The translations under genes and the position numbers were made by a program. From Pseudobythopirellula maris (GTDB lineage: Bacteria; Planctomycetota; Planctomycetia; Pirellulales; Lacipirellulaceae), in contig NZ_SJPQ01000001.1 in NCBI RefSeq assembly GCF_007859945.1, forward strand, positions 1,302,001-1,366,000: a stretch of 64,000 bases of DNA, read 5' to 3'. The notes under the pieces were generated by a model that made no database searches, had not been told where the DNA came from, and saw nothing but the letters and a program-made list of their open reading frames with translations. This document shows positions 52,594-61,717 of this stretch, piece after piece (position 1 is the stretch's first letter; each line of letters begins with the position of its first letter).

Positions 52594-54213
52594 ATGCCCC
52601 TCGCCGATGAACCCGTCGACGCCCCCGCCGGCCCCCCCACAACGGGTGAGGCTGGCGCCCGTTGGCGGCCGTGGCTCGAGACGCTGCTCGTGCTGACGGT
52701 CTTCTTCGTCGCCTCGGGCAACCCCGCCCCGGCGGTGAACGAGGCCCATTACCTGACCCGGCTGAAGCACTACTGGGACCCGGCGTGGTGCGCGGGCGAC
52801 CTGTTCCTCGAGTCGCCCGAGGCGCACCTGACAATCGTATGGCTGGTGGGCTGGGCGACCTGGTTCGTCTCGCTCGAGACGGTGGCCTGGCTGGGGCGGC
52901 TCGTCACCTGGGCCCTGCTGGCGTGGGGCTGGCAAAGGCTCTCATGGCGGGTGCTGCCGCGCGCTTGGCTGTCGGTGCTGTCGGCGGCGCTGCTGGTCGT
53001 GGCGGTGCGCGAGGGCAACTTCGCCGGCGAGTGGATCGTCGGCGGCTTCGAGGCCAAGGGCCCGGCGTGGGCCTGCGTGCTCTTTGCGCTGGAAAGGGCG
53101 ATCGCCGGCAAGTGGAATCTCGTGTGGCTCCTGCTCGGACTCGCCACGGCGATGCACGCGCTCGTCGGCTTTTGGACAACGCTCGTCTTGCTGGGCGTGT
53201 GGGCCATCTACTACCGCCGCGAGCAACCGCTCCGCGGCATGCTGCCGGGCCTCGTCGCGGGGGGCGTCCTCGGTTTGGCGGGCGTGGCGCCGGCGCTGAT
53301 GCTCACCGCGGGCGCCGAGCCGGCGGTCGTTGGCGAGGCGAACCAGATCTACGTCTTCGTGCGTCTGCCGCACCACCTGGCGCCGCTCCACAAAGACGCC
53401 GACTGGATCGTGAACCGCGGCGCGCGACACGCTGTGGTGCTCGTCGTGCTGGCGCTCGGTTGGAGCGGCCTCGATCGCAAACGGCCCGACTCGCTCCGCG
53501 CGCCGCTCCTGTTGGGCCGCGTCGCTTGGGGCGGTCTGGCGATCGCCGTGACGGGGCTGGTGATCGAGCTGCTCCTGTGGAGCCAGCCCGAACTCGCCGC
53601 CAAGCTGCTTCGCTACTACTGGTTCCGGCTGAACGACATCACCGCGGCGATCGCCGCGAGCCAATTGGCCGCCGTCTGGCTGGCGGGCGCCGGCGCCCGG
53701 CGGTCCCAGTCTCTCCACGGATTGCGAGCAGTCGCCACGCTCGGCGTGATGGCGATTTGCCTGTGGCACTTCGGCCCGGTCCTCAGCCAACGCCTGCTCG
53801 AGCCGCCCCGCCCGCCGGCCGATGGCGTGATGCGCGATCCGATCGCTTGGATCGACGCTTGCGAATGGGTCGCCGAGAACACGCCCGAAGACACGCTCTG
53901 GATCACGCCGCGGCGCGCCACAACGTTCAAATGGCGCACCGGGCGGCCGGAGGTCGTCAACCACAAGGACATCCCCCAAGACGCCCCGAGCATGGTCGAG
54001 TGGCGGCGCCGGCTGCACAACGTTTTCGCCATAGGCCAATGGCCCGATGGCTCCACGCGTTGGTCCCGCAGCGTCGGCCAACTCGGAGCGATGCGGCTGC
54101 GGGAACTCGCCGAGGAGTACGGCGCCGAGTTCGCCCTCTCCAGCAACCGCTACCCCGCGAGCCTGCCGGTGCTCTATCGCAACCGGGGCTACGTGGTTTA
54201 CGACTTACGCTAG
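52594..54213 (+). CDS. polytopic membrane protein (DUF6798-like)
   Basis: 539 aa from the ATG at 52594. About ten transmembrane helices between residues 25 and 405, for example LETLLVLTVFFVASG, WLSVLSAALLVVAVR and LVWLLLGLATAMHALVGFW. The early loop NPAPAVNEAHYLTRLKHYWD and the C-terminal soluble part (DACEWVAENTPEDTLWITPR, FKWRTGRPEVVNHKDIPQD) resemble planctomycete proteins I associate with DUF6798; this is from memory and uncertain. A glycosyltransferase-like or polysaccharide-related membrane role is possible. Confidence 0.7.
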   Translation: MPLADEPVDAPAGPPTTGEAGARWRPWLETLLVLTVFFVASGNPAPAVNEAHYLTRLKHYWDPAWCAGDLFLESPEAHLTIVWLVGWATWFVSLETVAWLGRLVTWALLAWGWQRLSWRVLPRAWLSVLSAALLVVAVREGNFAGEWIVGGFEAKGPAWACVLFALERAIAGKWNLVWLLLGLATAMHALVGFWTTLVLLGVWAIYYRREQPLRGMLPGLVAGGVLGLAGVAPALMLTAGAEPAVVGEANQIYVFVRLPHHLAPLHKDADWIVNRGARHAVVLVVLALGWSGLDRKRPDSLRAPLLLGRVAWGGLAIAVTGLVIELLLWSQPELAAKLLRYYWFRLNDITAAIAASQLAAVWLAGAGARRSQSLHGLRAVATLGVMAICLWHFGPVLSQRLLEPPRPPADGVMRDPIAWIDACEWVAENTPEDTLWITPRRATTFKWRTGRPEVVNHKDIPQDAPSMVEWRRRLHNVFAIGQWPDGSTRWSRSVGQLGAMRLRELAEEYGAEFALSSNRYPASLPVLYRNRGYVVYDLR

Positions 54214-54282
54214 CAACGCCCGAGGTTCGCCCTCCGTTCCGCTACGCTTTCAACTTCCGCCAAGCAGATTCACCAACCGCTG

Positions 54283-54957
54283 ATGACGTATCCCGCCCCT
54301 GAAAAACCGATCCGCGCCGTCGCCTTCGACATGGACGGCGTGCTCGCGAGCAGCGAGGACGTTTACGAGCTGACCGGCGCCGAAACGCTCAAGCGTCGCG
54401 GGCGCACGTTCGAAGACGACCTGCGGCACAAGATGATGGGCCTGCCGGCCGCCAAGGCGCTGGGGGTGATGATCGAGCACCACGGCCTCGACGACACGGT
54501 CGAGGCGCTCGAGATCGAATCGGAAGAGATCTTCTGGAGCCTGGCCGGCGGTTTGCTAACGCCGATGCCGCACGTCGTGGAGACCCTCGACCTGCTCGAC
54601 AGAGTCAGGATGCCGCGCGGCGTTGTGACCAGCGGCTCGCGACGCTACGCCGAGCGGATCCTCGCCACGATCGGCGTGCTCGACCGGATGGCGTTCCTGA
54701 TCACGGCCGACGACATCCGCATCGGCAAGCCCGACCCGGAGCCGTACCTGATGGCGGCCGAGCGGCACGGCGTCGAGCCGGCCGAGATGCTCGTGTTCGA
54801 GGACAGCCGCAACGGCAGTCGGGCGGGCGTGGCCGCGGGGGCTTACACCGTGGCCGTGCCGAGCCCGCACACCACGCACCACGACTTCACCGGAGTGAAG
54901 TTCGTGGCCGACACGCTCGGCGACCCGCGCATCGCCACGGTGCTGGGCCTGGCCTGA
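54283..54957 (+). CDS. HAD superfamily phosphatase, beta-phosphoglucomutase-like
   Basis: 224 aa. Motif I AFDMDGVLASSEDVY with nucleophile and acid Asp, motif II VVTSGSRRY, motif III Lys in RIGKPDPEPYLMAAER, and motif IV MLVFEDSRNGSRAGVAAGA. A helical cap lies between residues 25 and 90. This is the HAD IA group that includes beta-phosphoglucomutase and small sugar-phosphate phosphatases; the substrate is unknown. It follows the membrane-protein gene by 69 bp on the same strand and may share its transcript. Confidence 0.88.
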   Translation: MTYPAPEKPIRAVAFDMDGVLASSEDVYELTGAETLKRRGRTFEDDLRHKMMGLPAAKALGVMIEHHGLDDTVEALEIESEEIFWSLAGGLLTPMPHVVETLDLLDRVRMPRGVVTSGSRRYAERILATIGVLDRMAFLITADDIRIGKPDPEPYLMAAERHGVEPAEMLVFEDSRNGSRAGVAAGAYTVAVPSPHTTHHDFTGVKFVADTLGDPRIATVLGLA

Positions 54958-55119
54958 CCCCGCGGCTTGGGGCGGCGCGTGGCTAGCAGTGCTGCGAACC
55001 GCGTAATCCTCCCAATCGGACTCATCGCGCCGGCCCCGGGCGACCGATACGTCAACGGCGGCGCCGCGCCTGCGCGCCGACTTTTTGACCTGTCGTCCAA
55101 CGTCGGGAGACCCCCTGCC

Positions 55120-55386
55120 ATGCGTGCCGCCGCCCTGTTGCTCCTTCTTTCGGTGAGCGCCTGCCAGATCGGCTGCAACGCTTGCGGCACGTGCCACGAC
55201 TACAGCTCGCCGGTGGCCAACTGTTCGTGCGACAGCTGCGGCTCGGGCCGGGCCGGCTCGGGGGTTGTTGGCGGCTCGCCCTGCGGACCGGGAGGCTGTG
55301 CGCCGCACGCCTACATGAGCGAGCCGATGGAGATGCCGGCCCCAATGCCCGAAGCGGCGCCCGCGGCGCCGGTGATGATCAACTGA
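55120..55386 (+). CDS. small Cys-rich lipoprotein-like protein
   Basis: 88 aa from the ATG at 55120, GGGAGA upstream. The hydrophobic N-terminus AALLLLLSVSACQIGC contains a lipobox-like LSVSAC. The mature part has ten more cysteines in short loops (CNACGTCHDY, NCSCDSCGSG) followed by a Met/Pro/Ala tail. The CxxC pairs suggest disulfides or metal binding. Small Gly/Cys/Pro lipoproteins of this kind are common in planctomycetes; no function is known. Confidence 0.65.
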   Translation: MRAAALLLLLSVSACQIGCNACGTCHDYSSPVANCSCDSCGSGRAGSGVVGGSPCGPGGCAPHAYMSEPMEMPAPMPEAAPAAPVMIN

Positions 55387-55440
55387 GCGGGCGCCGTTTT
55401 CGCACCCGCAGTATTCCTGCTTAGCAGGTACGAAGAGCGA

Positions 55441-56649
55441 TCAGTCGTCCGCCGCTTCTCGGAAGCGACGGTTGAACAGATCGGGGTCGAACTCGTCACG
55501 CGGCTCGACCGGTTTGAGCACGCCGCCGCGCTGGATCTTGGGCGCCGCCGGCTCGGCGGTCGCCATCTCGCTCGCCCAACGCTCGACGCGGGCCGCGATC
55601 TCGTCGTCGCTTTGACTGTCGGCCGCTGGCCCTGCGCTTAGCCCAGCGTTCTTCCCATCGGCGCCCTGCTGGTGGTCCGCTTGGCGCACCTGGGCGTCGA
55701 CCAGCCGCGTCAGCAACGCGGCGACGGCGTTGGGGTCGTATTCTTCGGGCGATTCTGCGGCGGGCGACTGCGGCGCCAGGCTCGCCACCCACTCTTCGAC
55801 GCGGGCGATCATCTCGCCGCGGCGGGCGCCCACCAGCGGCGGAGCATTGGCGTGGGGGCCCCTGAGTGCGACGAGCAACGCGCTGTCGTGTGGGTTCTGT
55901 CGATCGACCGCCGCCAGCGCCGCCCGCAGGTTGGCCGAGGTCGACCGCGCGCCGGCGCCGCCGAACAGCACGCCGCGGTCGAGCGCGAAACCGCTCGGGT
56001 CTCCCGCCGCATGGCAGCCGCTGGCGGTGCAGTTGTTCACGAGGATCGGCTGCACGCGGCGGGTGAACTCGACGAGCACACCGGCCGGGATCCGAGGCGT
56101 CGGTTCTTCGTGTGAAACGAGCGACACCGGCTCGCGATCGGCGTTCCCATTGGTTTCACCACCACGGGCTAATCCGTTGGCCGGCTCGGCCGGCGGAGCC
56201 GCCACCGCCTTGCTCACCAGGGTGAGCCGGCGCTCGACGAACGCCACGCGGCCGTACTTCGGCTCGAGGCGACGGGCGACCAAGATTTCTTGGGCGGCTT
56301 GCGGCCACAGCTCGTGGCGGATGCACCACTCGGCCAGGTCGAGGTGGCCGTCGGCCAGCTCGGCGGGCGAGTCGGTCAGCCGCTCGCGCAGCCAGTCGTA
56401 GGCCGCCCGTTTCGACGCCACGACGGCCCGAACCGTTTCGGCCCGGAGTCGCAACTCGGTGTTCGGTGAGGTGAGAAACCAATGCTCGCCGCGGAGCGTG
56501 GCGTTTCCTTCGAGCAGCGACCCGTTCTCGAGGAGCACCACGTCGGCCTGGACCGCGGCGGCGACGGCCGTCAGGAGCACGCCGCACAATACGCCCATCA
56601 AGGCGTTTGGGGCGGATCGGACGGTTCGGCGGAGTGTGAGGAAACCCAT
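55441..56649 (-). CDS. exported cytochrome-c-like protein with CX4CH motif
   Basis: 402 aa from the ATG at 56649 (MGFLTLRRTVRSAPNALMG); upstream frame ignored. Signal peptide ending about AVQADVV. A first domain (VVLLENGSLLEGNATLRGEH) looks like a small SH3-type barrel, followed by a helical repeat (LAEWCIRHELWPQAAQEI). Then RRVQPILVNNCTASGCHAAG shows a heme-type motif with four residues between the cysteines rather than two, and GFALDRG after it, as in planctomycete cytochrome-like domains. The last 100 residues are low complexity. Heme attachment is uncertain. Confidence 0.72.
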   Translation of the reverse strand: MGFLTLRRTVRSAPNALMGVLCGVLLTAVAAAVQADVVLLENGSLLEGNATLRGEHWFLTSPNTELRLRAETVRAVVASKRAAYDWLRERLTDSPAELADGHLDLAEWCIRHELWPQAAQEILVARRLEPKYGRVAFVERRLTLVSKAVAAPPAEPANGLARGGETNGNADREPVSLVSHEEPTPRIPAGVLVEFTRRVQPILVNNCTASGCHAAGDPSGFALDRGVLFGGAGARSTSANLRAALAAVDRQNPHDSALLVALRGPHANAPPLVGARRGEMIARVEEWVASLAPQSPAAESPEEYDPNAVAALLTRLVDAQVRQADHQQGADGKNAGLSAGPAADSQSDDEIAARVERWASEMATAEPAAPKIQRGGVLKPVEPRDEFDPDLFNRRFREAADD

Positions 56650-56790
56650 AGCGTCGCGGAGGTTAGGGCTTCGCCCCGGGGGGGTCAACCCTGGCGATCC
56701 GTCGTGGGCCAAGATAGACTGAATCACTTGTCCGCCGGCTGCCGCCGGCGGGGACGACCCTGCTTGCCAGCACGCTAGCGAGCCGACGCC

Positions 56791-57072
56791 GTGGCCTCCG
56801 ATCCGAAGCAATTCCGCGTGCTCTACACGGGCCGTGTGCAAGGGGTCGGCTTCCGCTGGACGACGCAGCAGATTGCCGGCCGGCACGACGTGAAAGGCAC
56901 GGTCCGCAACCTCGACGACGGCCGGGTCGAGCTGGTCGTCGAGGCGACGCCGCGTGAGGCGCGGGCGATGCTGGCGGCGATCCGCGGACAGTTCGCCTCG
57001 AACCTCACCGACGAGACCATCGACGAAACACCCGCCACCGGCCGGCACACCCGATTCGAGATCCTCCGCTAG
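56791..57072 (+). CDS. acylphosphatase
   Basis: 93 aa, GTG start at 56791, no strong Shine-Dalgarno. Hydrolyses acyl phosphates. Signature 1 [18 protein letters not shown] contains the phosphate-binding loop and catalytic Arg; signature 2 [16 protein letters not shown] contains the catalytic Asn. The full domain is present and of normal length. It is divergent from the cytochrome-like gene and 55 bp before the ABC permease. Confidence 0.93.
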   Translation: MASDPKQFRVLYTGRVQGVGFRWTTQQIAGRHDVKGTVRNLDDGRVELVVEATPREARAMLAAIRGQFASNLTDETIDETPATGRHTRFEILR

Positions 57073-57127
57073 CGCAGCGGCCAAACGGTTTCCCCTGGCT
57101 CCCCCCTCCTCGCGACAACGAAGCGAC

Positions 57128-58594
57128 ATGTTCGAGAACGTCGACCTGTGGTTAACGCCCATCTGGCTGCTCAGCGTCGGAACGACGCTCGGAGCACTCG
57201 TGCTCGCCGTCCTGTACGGCCTGCTGTGGCTGGTGAACCGCAAGGCCGCCTCCGCGGCCGTCACGCTGGTGAGCGAAGGCGTGCTGATGCCGATCGTTTA
57301 CCTGATCGGTCTGATGGCGGTGCTCGCGGTGCTGCTGGCGCCTAGGATGCCCTTGGAGAGCGTGACCGACGCCCTCGGCCGACTCCCGGCCGTGGGGACG
57401 ACCGAGACCAGCGTGACGGTGCCAGCACGGGAGGTCGACTACGCGCTGCCCGTGTCGTTCGTGTCCGAGGAGATGCTCAACTACTCGCTGAGCAGCGACC
57501 AAGACGTGCGTGTCACCGCCGCCGAGGGCGAGGCGTACTCCAACGCCATCGCCGTGGTGCAGGGCGACGTGCCTTACGACTGGAACACCAAGAGCAAGAC
57601 CCGCCGCGGTTTCGCCGGGCCGGTCGAGACGATCTACCTGACCAACGAAGGCGACGCCCCCGCCGAGGTAACCTTCACGTACAAGACCGAGGTCCGGCTG
57701 CCGCAAGTCCGTCGCGTCCCGCTCGTGGCGGCCTCGGTGGTGGGGCTCGCGCTCGTCTACCTGGGCCTGCAGTGGCTGCTGCCCGGCATCGCCAACATCG
57801 CCGTGGCCACGTCGAAAGAGGCGATCGGCCAGCCGATGTTCTTGCTGTTCACCATCGGCGGCGCCGTGGCGCTCATCGCCTTTATCTTCGTGCCGTACAA
57901 CACGTTCGGTGAAGACGTGAAGATGCTCAAGGACTCGGGCCTGAGCACGGTCATGGTGCTGGCGATCTTGTTCGCCGTGTGGACCGCCAGTGTGTCGATC
58001 GCCGACGAGATCGAGGGGAAAACGGCCCTCACCCTGCTCTCGAAGCCGATCAGCCGCCGTCAATTCATCCTCGGCAAGTACGTCGGCATCCTCTGGTCGG
58101 TGCTCGTGATCTTCGTCCTGCTGGGCGCGCTGCTGATGGCCACGATCTCGGTCAAAGTGGTCTACGACGCCCGCGAGTCCTCCAACCCCACCCCCGATTG
58201 GCAGCTCTGCCACTCCGAGATGATCGGCATCGTGCCCGGACTGGTGCTGTCGTTCTTCGAAGCGGCCGTGCTGACGGCGATCAGCGTGGCGATCTCGACC
58301 CGCCTGCCGATGCTGCCGAACCTGATCATCTGCGGCTCGATCTACGTGCTGGGGCACCTGACGCCGCTCTTGGTGCAGTCCTCGGTGGGGCAGAACGAGT
58401 TCGTGGCGTTCTTCGGCCGGCTCGTGTCGATCGTGCTGCCGATGCTCGATCACCTGAACATCCAAGCGGCGATCGCGGGCGGCCAACCGGTGCCGTTCGT
58501 CTACCTCGCCTGGACCGGCCTCTACACCGTGATCTACGTCACGGTGGCGATGCTCCTAGCGCTGATCCTCTTCGAGGACCGCGACCTCGCCTGA
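57128..58594 (+). CDS. ABC-2 type transporter permease
   Basis: 488 aa from the ATG at 57128 (MFENVDLWLTPIWLLSVG). Two N-terminal transmembrane helices (to residue 75), an extracytoplasmic beta region, then at least six helices. The ABC-2 signature ADEIEGKTALTLLSKPISRR with QFILGKYVGILWSVLVIF is typical of permeases exporting polymers, lipids or proteins, or of gliding/Nos-type systems. The ATPase partner is not adjacent in the window. It converges with the lipid A operon. Confidence 0.88.
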   Translation: MFENVDLWLTPIWLLSVGTTLGALVLAVLYGLLWLVNRKAASAAVTLVSEGVLMPIVYLIGLMAVLAVLLAPRMPLESVTDALGRLPAVGTTETSVTVPAREVDYALPVSFVSEEMLNYSLSSDQDVRVTAAEGEAYSNAIAVVQGDVPYDWNTKSKTRRGFAGPVETIYLTNEGDAPAEVTFTYKTEVRLPQVRRVPLVAASVVGLALVYLGLQWLLPGIANIAVATSKEAIGQPMFLLFTIGGAVALIAFIFVPYNTFGEDVKMLKDSGLSTVMVLAILFAVWTASVSIADEIEGKTALTLLSKPISRRQFILGKYVGILWSVLVIFVLLGALLMATISVKVVYDARESSNPTPDWQLCHSEMIGIVPGLVLSFFEAAVLTAISVAISTRLPMLPNLIICGSIYVLGHLTPLLVQSSVGQNEFVAFFGRLVSIVLPMLDHLNIQAAIAGGQPVPFVYLAWTGLYTVIYVTVAMLLALILFEDRDLA

Positions 58595-58607
58595 GCGAGA
58601 GGGGTTA

Positions 58608-58675
58608 GGAACTAGGGGCTAGGGGCTAGGGGCTAGCAAGCAAGAGGGCTGTAGCCGACGACCTACGGTCGTCGG
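58608..58675. repeat. CTAGGGG tandem repeat and adjacent hairpin
   Basis: 58608-58637 repeats AGGGGCTAGGGGCTAGGGGC in tandem. 58655-58675 is a hairpin with stem CCGACGACC/GGTCGTCGG and loop TAC. Both lie between converging permease and oxidoreductase genes; the hairpin may terminate transcripts. Confidence 0.7.
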
Positions 58676-58692
58676 ACCAGCGCCACAGGCGA

Positions 58693-59817
58693 CTAACCCG
58701 CCCGACGCCGCTCGCCCTCAAGCGGTAGCCCCATCGGCAGCACCGCCGCGGCGGGCGACGCGAACATGCCCCGACGTCCCGCGTCGGCCCCATCCCAGCG
58801 GTGCGCCTCGACGCACTCGAGAATCCGCTCGGCCACGGCCACCGCGTCGCGGCCCGCCTCGCCCGAGACCCGTGGCGACCGGCCTTCGCGGATCGCGGCG
58901 TAGAAGTCTTTTTGTTCCTCTTCGATCGCGTTGACGGCGGGCGTCTCGCTCTCGCTGCGAACGAGCAGCTCGTCGAACAAGCCGGCCATCAGCTCCGATT
59001 TGCGCTCCGATGAGAGCGCCGCGACGTTGAACCGCCGCTCGAGCACCTCGTCGGTCGGCCGCACGACGGTCGACTTGCGGGTGTTCAGATCGACCGCCAC
59101 GAAAGCGCGGTCGGTGAACACCTGCACGCGCCGCTCGAGCTCGTAGCTCACGCGCGAAGCGGTGAGTTGCGCCACGCAGCCGCTCTCGAACTTCAGCTGG
59201 GCGGTGACCATGTCTTCGTGGTCGCCGAGCACGGAGAAGCCCATCGCCTCGACGCCCACGACCGGCGAACCGGCGAGGTCCAGGGCGAGGTCGATGTCGT
59301 GGATCATCAGGTCCAAGACGGCCCCGATGTCGGTCGAACGGAACGTGTAGCCGCTCGTGCGGGTGGCTTGGATGAAACGCGGGTCGGCGAGGTCCTCGCG
59401 CACCGCGTCGAGAGCCGGATTGAACCGCTCGACGTGGCCCACTTGGAGCGTGACGCCGGCCTGGCGGGCCGCCCGGACCAGCTTGTCGGCTTCGGCCAAC
59501 GACGGCGCGAGTGGCTTCTCGACGAGTGTGTGCTTGCCGGCGGCGAGCAGCTCGCCCGCCACGTCGAGGTGCGTCACGGTCGGGGTGGCCACCACGGCGG
59601 CGTCGATCCGAGAGATCGCCTCGCGGTAGTCGGCAACCGGCTCGGCGCCGGTTTTTTCCGCCAACGCGGCGCGGGCCTCGGCCGAGGGGTCGGCCACTGC
59701 CACGAGCTCAACACCGTCGAGCTGCGAGGCGATGTTGGCGTGGTAGCCGCCGAGCTTGCCGGCGCCGATCACCAGCAGCCGCAGGGGTTGTTCGCTATTG
59801 GAAGTGGGGTTGCTCAC
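58693..59817 (-). CDS. Gfo/Idh/MocA family oxidoreductase, GnnA-like candidate
   Basis: 374 aa, GTG start at 59817 chosen because it overlaps the lpxA stop (GTGA) and MSNPTSNSEQPLRLLVIGAG leads straight into the Rossmann motif GAGKLGGYHA. Other family landmarks are VVATPTVTHLDVAGELLAAG, HTLVEKPLAPS with the catalytic Lys, GHVERFNPA and DLMIHDIDLALDL. In bacteria such as Acidithiobacillus, GnnA next to lpxA oxidises UDP-GlcNAc so that GnnB can form a 3-amino sugar for lipid A. The tight coupling to lpxA suggests that role, but no GnnB aminotransferase is in the window. Confidence 0.82.
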   Translation of the reverse strand: MSNPTSNSEQPLRLLVIGAGKLGGYHANIASQLDGVELVAVADPSAEARAALAEKTGAEPVADYREAISRIDAAVVATPTVTHLDVAGELLAAGKHTLVEKPLAPSLAEADKLVRAARQAGVTLQVGHVERFNPALDAVREDLADPRFIQATRTSGYTFRSTDIGAVLDLMIHDIDLALDLAGSPVVGVEAMGFSVLGDHEDMVTAQLKFESGCVAQLTASRVSYELERRVQVFTDRAFVAVDLNTRKSTVVRPTDEVLERRFNVAALSSERKSELMAGLFDELLVRSESETPAVNAIEEEQKDFYAAIREGRSPRVSGEAGRDAVAVAERILECVEAHRWDGADAGRRGMFASPAAAVLPMGLPLEGERRRAG

Positions 59818-60623
59818 GCCGCTCTCCTGACTGCTTCGCGTCCGCGTCCGTGACGGCCCTCGGCCTGGTTGCCGATAAAGGCCAACAGCCGGGAGACCGG
59901 CTCGACGATCTGATCGGCGCCGCGCAGCACCTCGGTGGCCGGCTGCACGCCCACCTTCGCCCGGTAGAGCAGCCGGTGAGCCTCGGCGAGACAGTCGATC
60001 TCGCGTGGCGAGAAGTTGTTGCGCTTCAGCGCGACGATGTTGATGCACCGCGGCCGCGCCGGGGTCCCCTCGCTGAGCATGTAGGGGGGCACGTCGTGCA
60101 GCACGCGGGAGAGTCCCCCCACGAAGCTGAAGCTGCCGATCGTCGAGTAGTGGTGCACCGCCACGGCGCCCGAGATCGAGGCGTGGTCCATCACGTGGAC
60201 GTGGCCGCCGAGCATCGTGCCATTGGCGATGATGATGTGGTCGCCGAGCTTGCAGTCGTGCGCCACGTGGCTCGTGGCCATCAGGAAGTTGTGGTTCCCG
60301 AGCCGGGTGACGCCGTCTTCCTTCTCGCTGGCGCGGTTGATCGTGACCCCTTCGCGGATCACGTTGCCGTCGCCGATCTCCACGAGCGTGGGGGCGCCGC
60401 CGTAGCTGACGTCCTGGGGCTCGCCGCCGATCACGCTGTTCGCGTAAACGGTGTTCTCACGGCCTAGGGTCACTCGGCCCATGAGCGTGACGGAATTCAG
60501 CAGCCGCGTGCCGCGGCCGATTTTTGCGCCCGGCCCGACGGTGCAGAAGGGTCCGATCTCGACGTCCTCGTCGATCTCGGCCTTGGGGTCGACCCAGGCG
60601 TTCGCTGCGATCTTGGTCGCCAT
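59814..60623 (-). CDS. lpxA: acyl-ACP--UDP-N-acetylglucosamine O-acyltransferase
   Basis: First step of lipid A synthesis: transfers a 3-hydroxyacyl chain from ACP to UDP-GlcNAc. 269 aa with hexapeptide-repeat left-handed beta helix (VEIGPFCTVGPGAKIGRGTR) and C-terminal helices. Catalytic His122 lies in SHVAHDCKLGDH, equivalent to E. coli His125. VIGGEPQDVSYGG is a family loop. It is third in the minus-strand operon after skp and lpxC, 49 bp after lpxC. The acyl or amino-sugar specificity cannot be deduced with confidence. Confidence 0.95.
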   Translation of the reverse strand: MATKIAANAWVDPKAEIDEDVEIGPFCTVGPGAKIGRGTRLLNSVTLMGRVTLGRENTVYANSVIGGEPQDVSYGGAPTLVEIGDGNVIREGVTINRASEKEDGVTRLGNHNFLMATSHVAHDCKLGDHIIIANGTMLGGHVHVMDHASISGAVAVHHYSTIGSFSFVGGLSRVLHDVPPYMLSEGTPARPRCINIVALKRNNFSPREIDCLAEAHRLLYRAKVGVQPATEVLRGADQIVEPVSRLLAFIGNQAEGRHGRGREAVRRAA

Positions 60624-60672
60624 CCCACGTTCTCCTCGGCGGGAAGGGAGGGTCCGTACTGTGCCAATTGGC

Positions 60673-61560
60673 TCAGGCCGACATCCTGTCGGACTGTGTG
60701 TCTTGGTGCGAGGCGAGCAGCGTCTCGACCAGGTCGCCGTTGAGGCGGTGGCCGCTGCAGCACGCGACGATGTGACCAGCGATCGGCCGGCCCGCGAGGG
60801 CGAGGTCGCCCACCACGTCGAGGATCTTGTGCCTCACGCACTCGTCCTCGTAGCGCAACGTGTTCTCGATGGGCCCCTCGGCGCCAAAGATCAGCAGGTC
60901 TTGGGGCGTCACGTGGGCGCCCACTCCCTGCTCGACCATCGCGTCGGCTTCCTCGCTGAGCAGGAAGGTGCGGGCCGGAGCGATCTCGCTCTGGAAGGCC
61001 TGGGGCGTGATCTCTTCGACGCGCCACTGGCGGGCGATCGCCGAGCCGGCGCCGTAATCCAAGCGGTACTCGATCGACAGACCCGATCCGATGGGCGGGC
61101 GGGCCTCGATCCAAACGTGGTCGTCGCCGCAGCGGATCGGCCGTCGCACGACGAGCGTGTCGGCCACGGCCGCCTGCACCTGCAAGCCGGCCGCGGCGAG
61201 GGCCAAGACAAAGGGCGCCGCCGATCCGTCGCAGCCGGGCATCTCCGCCGCCGTGACGCCGACCTCGCAGTTGTCGATCTGCTGGCCCGATAGAGCGGCC
61301 AGCACGTGCTCGACCATCGCCACCTCGGCCCCGCCTTCGGGGCCGCGCTCGGCGAGCACCGTGCGGCGGGCCATGGGGCGGCGGCTCTCGGGCCTCACCG
61401 CGATACGCGGGGCTCCGGGCAAGTCGTCGCGAACGAACACCACGCCGTGGTTGGGCGGGGCGGGCCGGAACTCGACCCGGCACTCGGCGCCCGACCAGTA
61501 CCCGCGGCCCGAGGCCGACGCGGCGCTGCCGATTGTGTTTTGTAGACGCGGTGGCGTCAT
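60673..61560 (-). CDS. lpxC: UDP-3-O-acyl-N-acetylglucosamine deacetylase
   Basis: Committed step of lipid A synthesis, a zinc hydrolase. 295 aa from the ATG at 61560 (MTPPRLQNTIGSAAS). Zinc ligands His85 (MVEHVLAAL), His244 and Asp248 (RHKILDVVGD) and catalytic His271 (SGHRLNGDL) keep exactly the spacings known from E. coli (159, 4 and 23 residues). It is not fused to FabZ, unlike in some Bacteroidetes. Second gene of the operon. Confidence 0.95.
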   Translation of the reverse strand: MTPPRLQNTIGSAASASGRGYWSGAECRVEFRPAPPNHGVVFVRDDLPGAPRIAVRPESRRPMARRTVLAERGPEGGAEVAMVEHVLAALSGQQIDNCEVGVTAAEMPGCDGSAAPFVLALAAAGLQVQAAVADTLVVRRPIRCGDDHVWIEARPPIGSGLSIEYRLDYGAGSAIARQWRVEEITPQAFQSEIAPARTFLLSEEADAMVEQGVGAHVTPQDLLIFGAEGPIENTLRYEDECVRHKILDVVGDLALAGRPIAGHIVACCSGHRLNGDLVETLLASHQDTQSDRMSA

Positions 61561-61717
61561 CCGAAATAACTCCCAAGCGGGGAAGAACGTCCGCGGCGGA
61601 CGATGGGTATCCAGAGACTCCGCCCAGCGGCGCGGGCGGAAGCACGCGGCGACCGGCTCGACCGGGGGGAGGTGGTCGAGCCGGCGCCGCGCAAAAGTCT
61701 CCCGTGCGACAGGCCGA

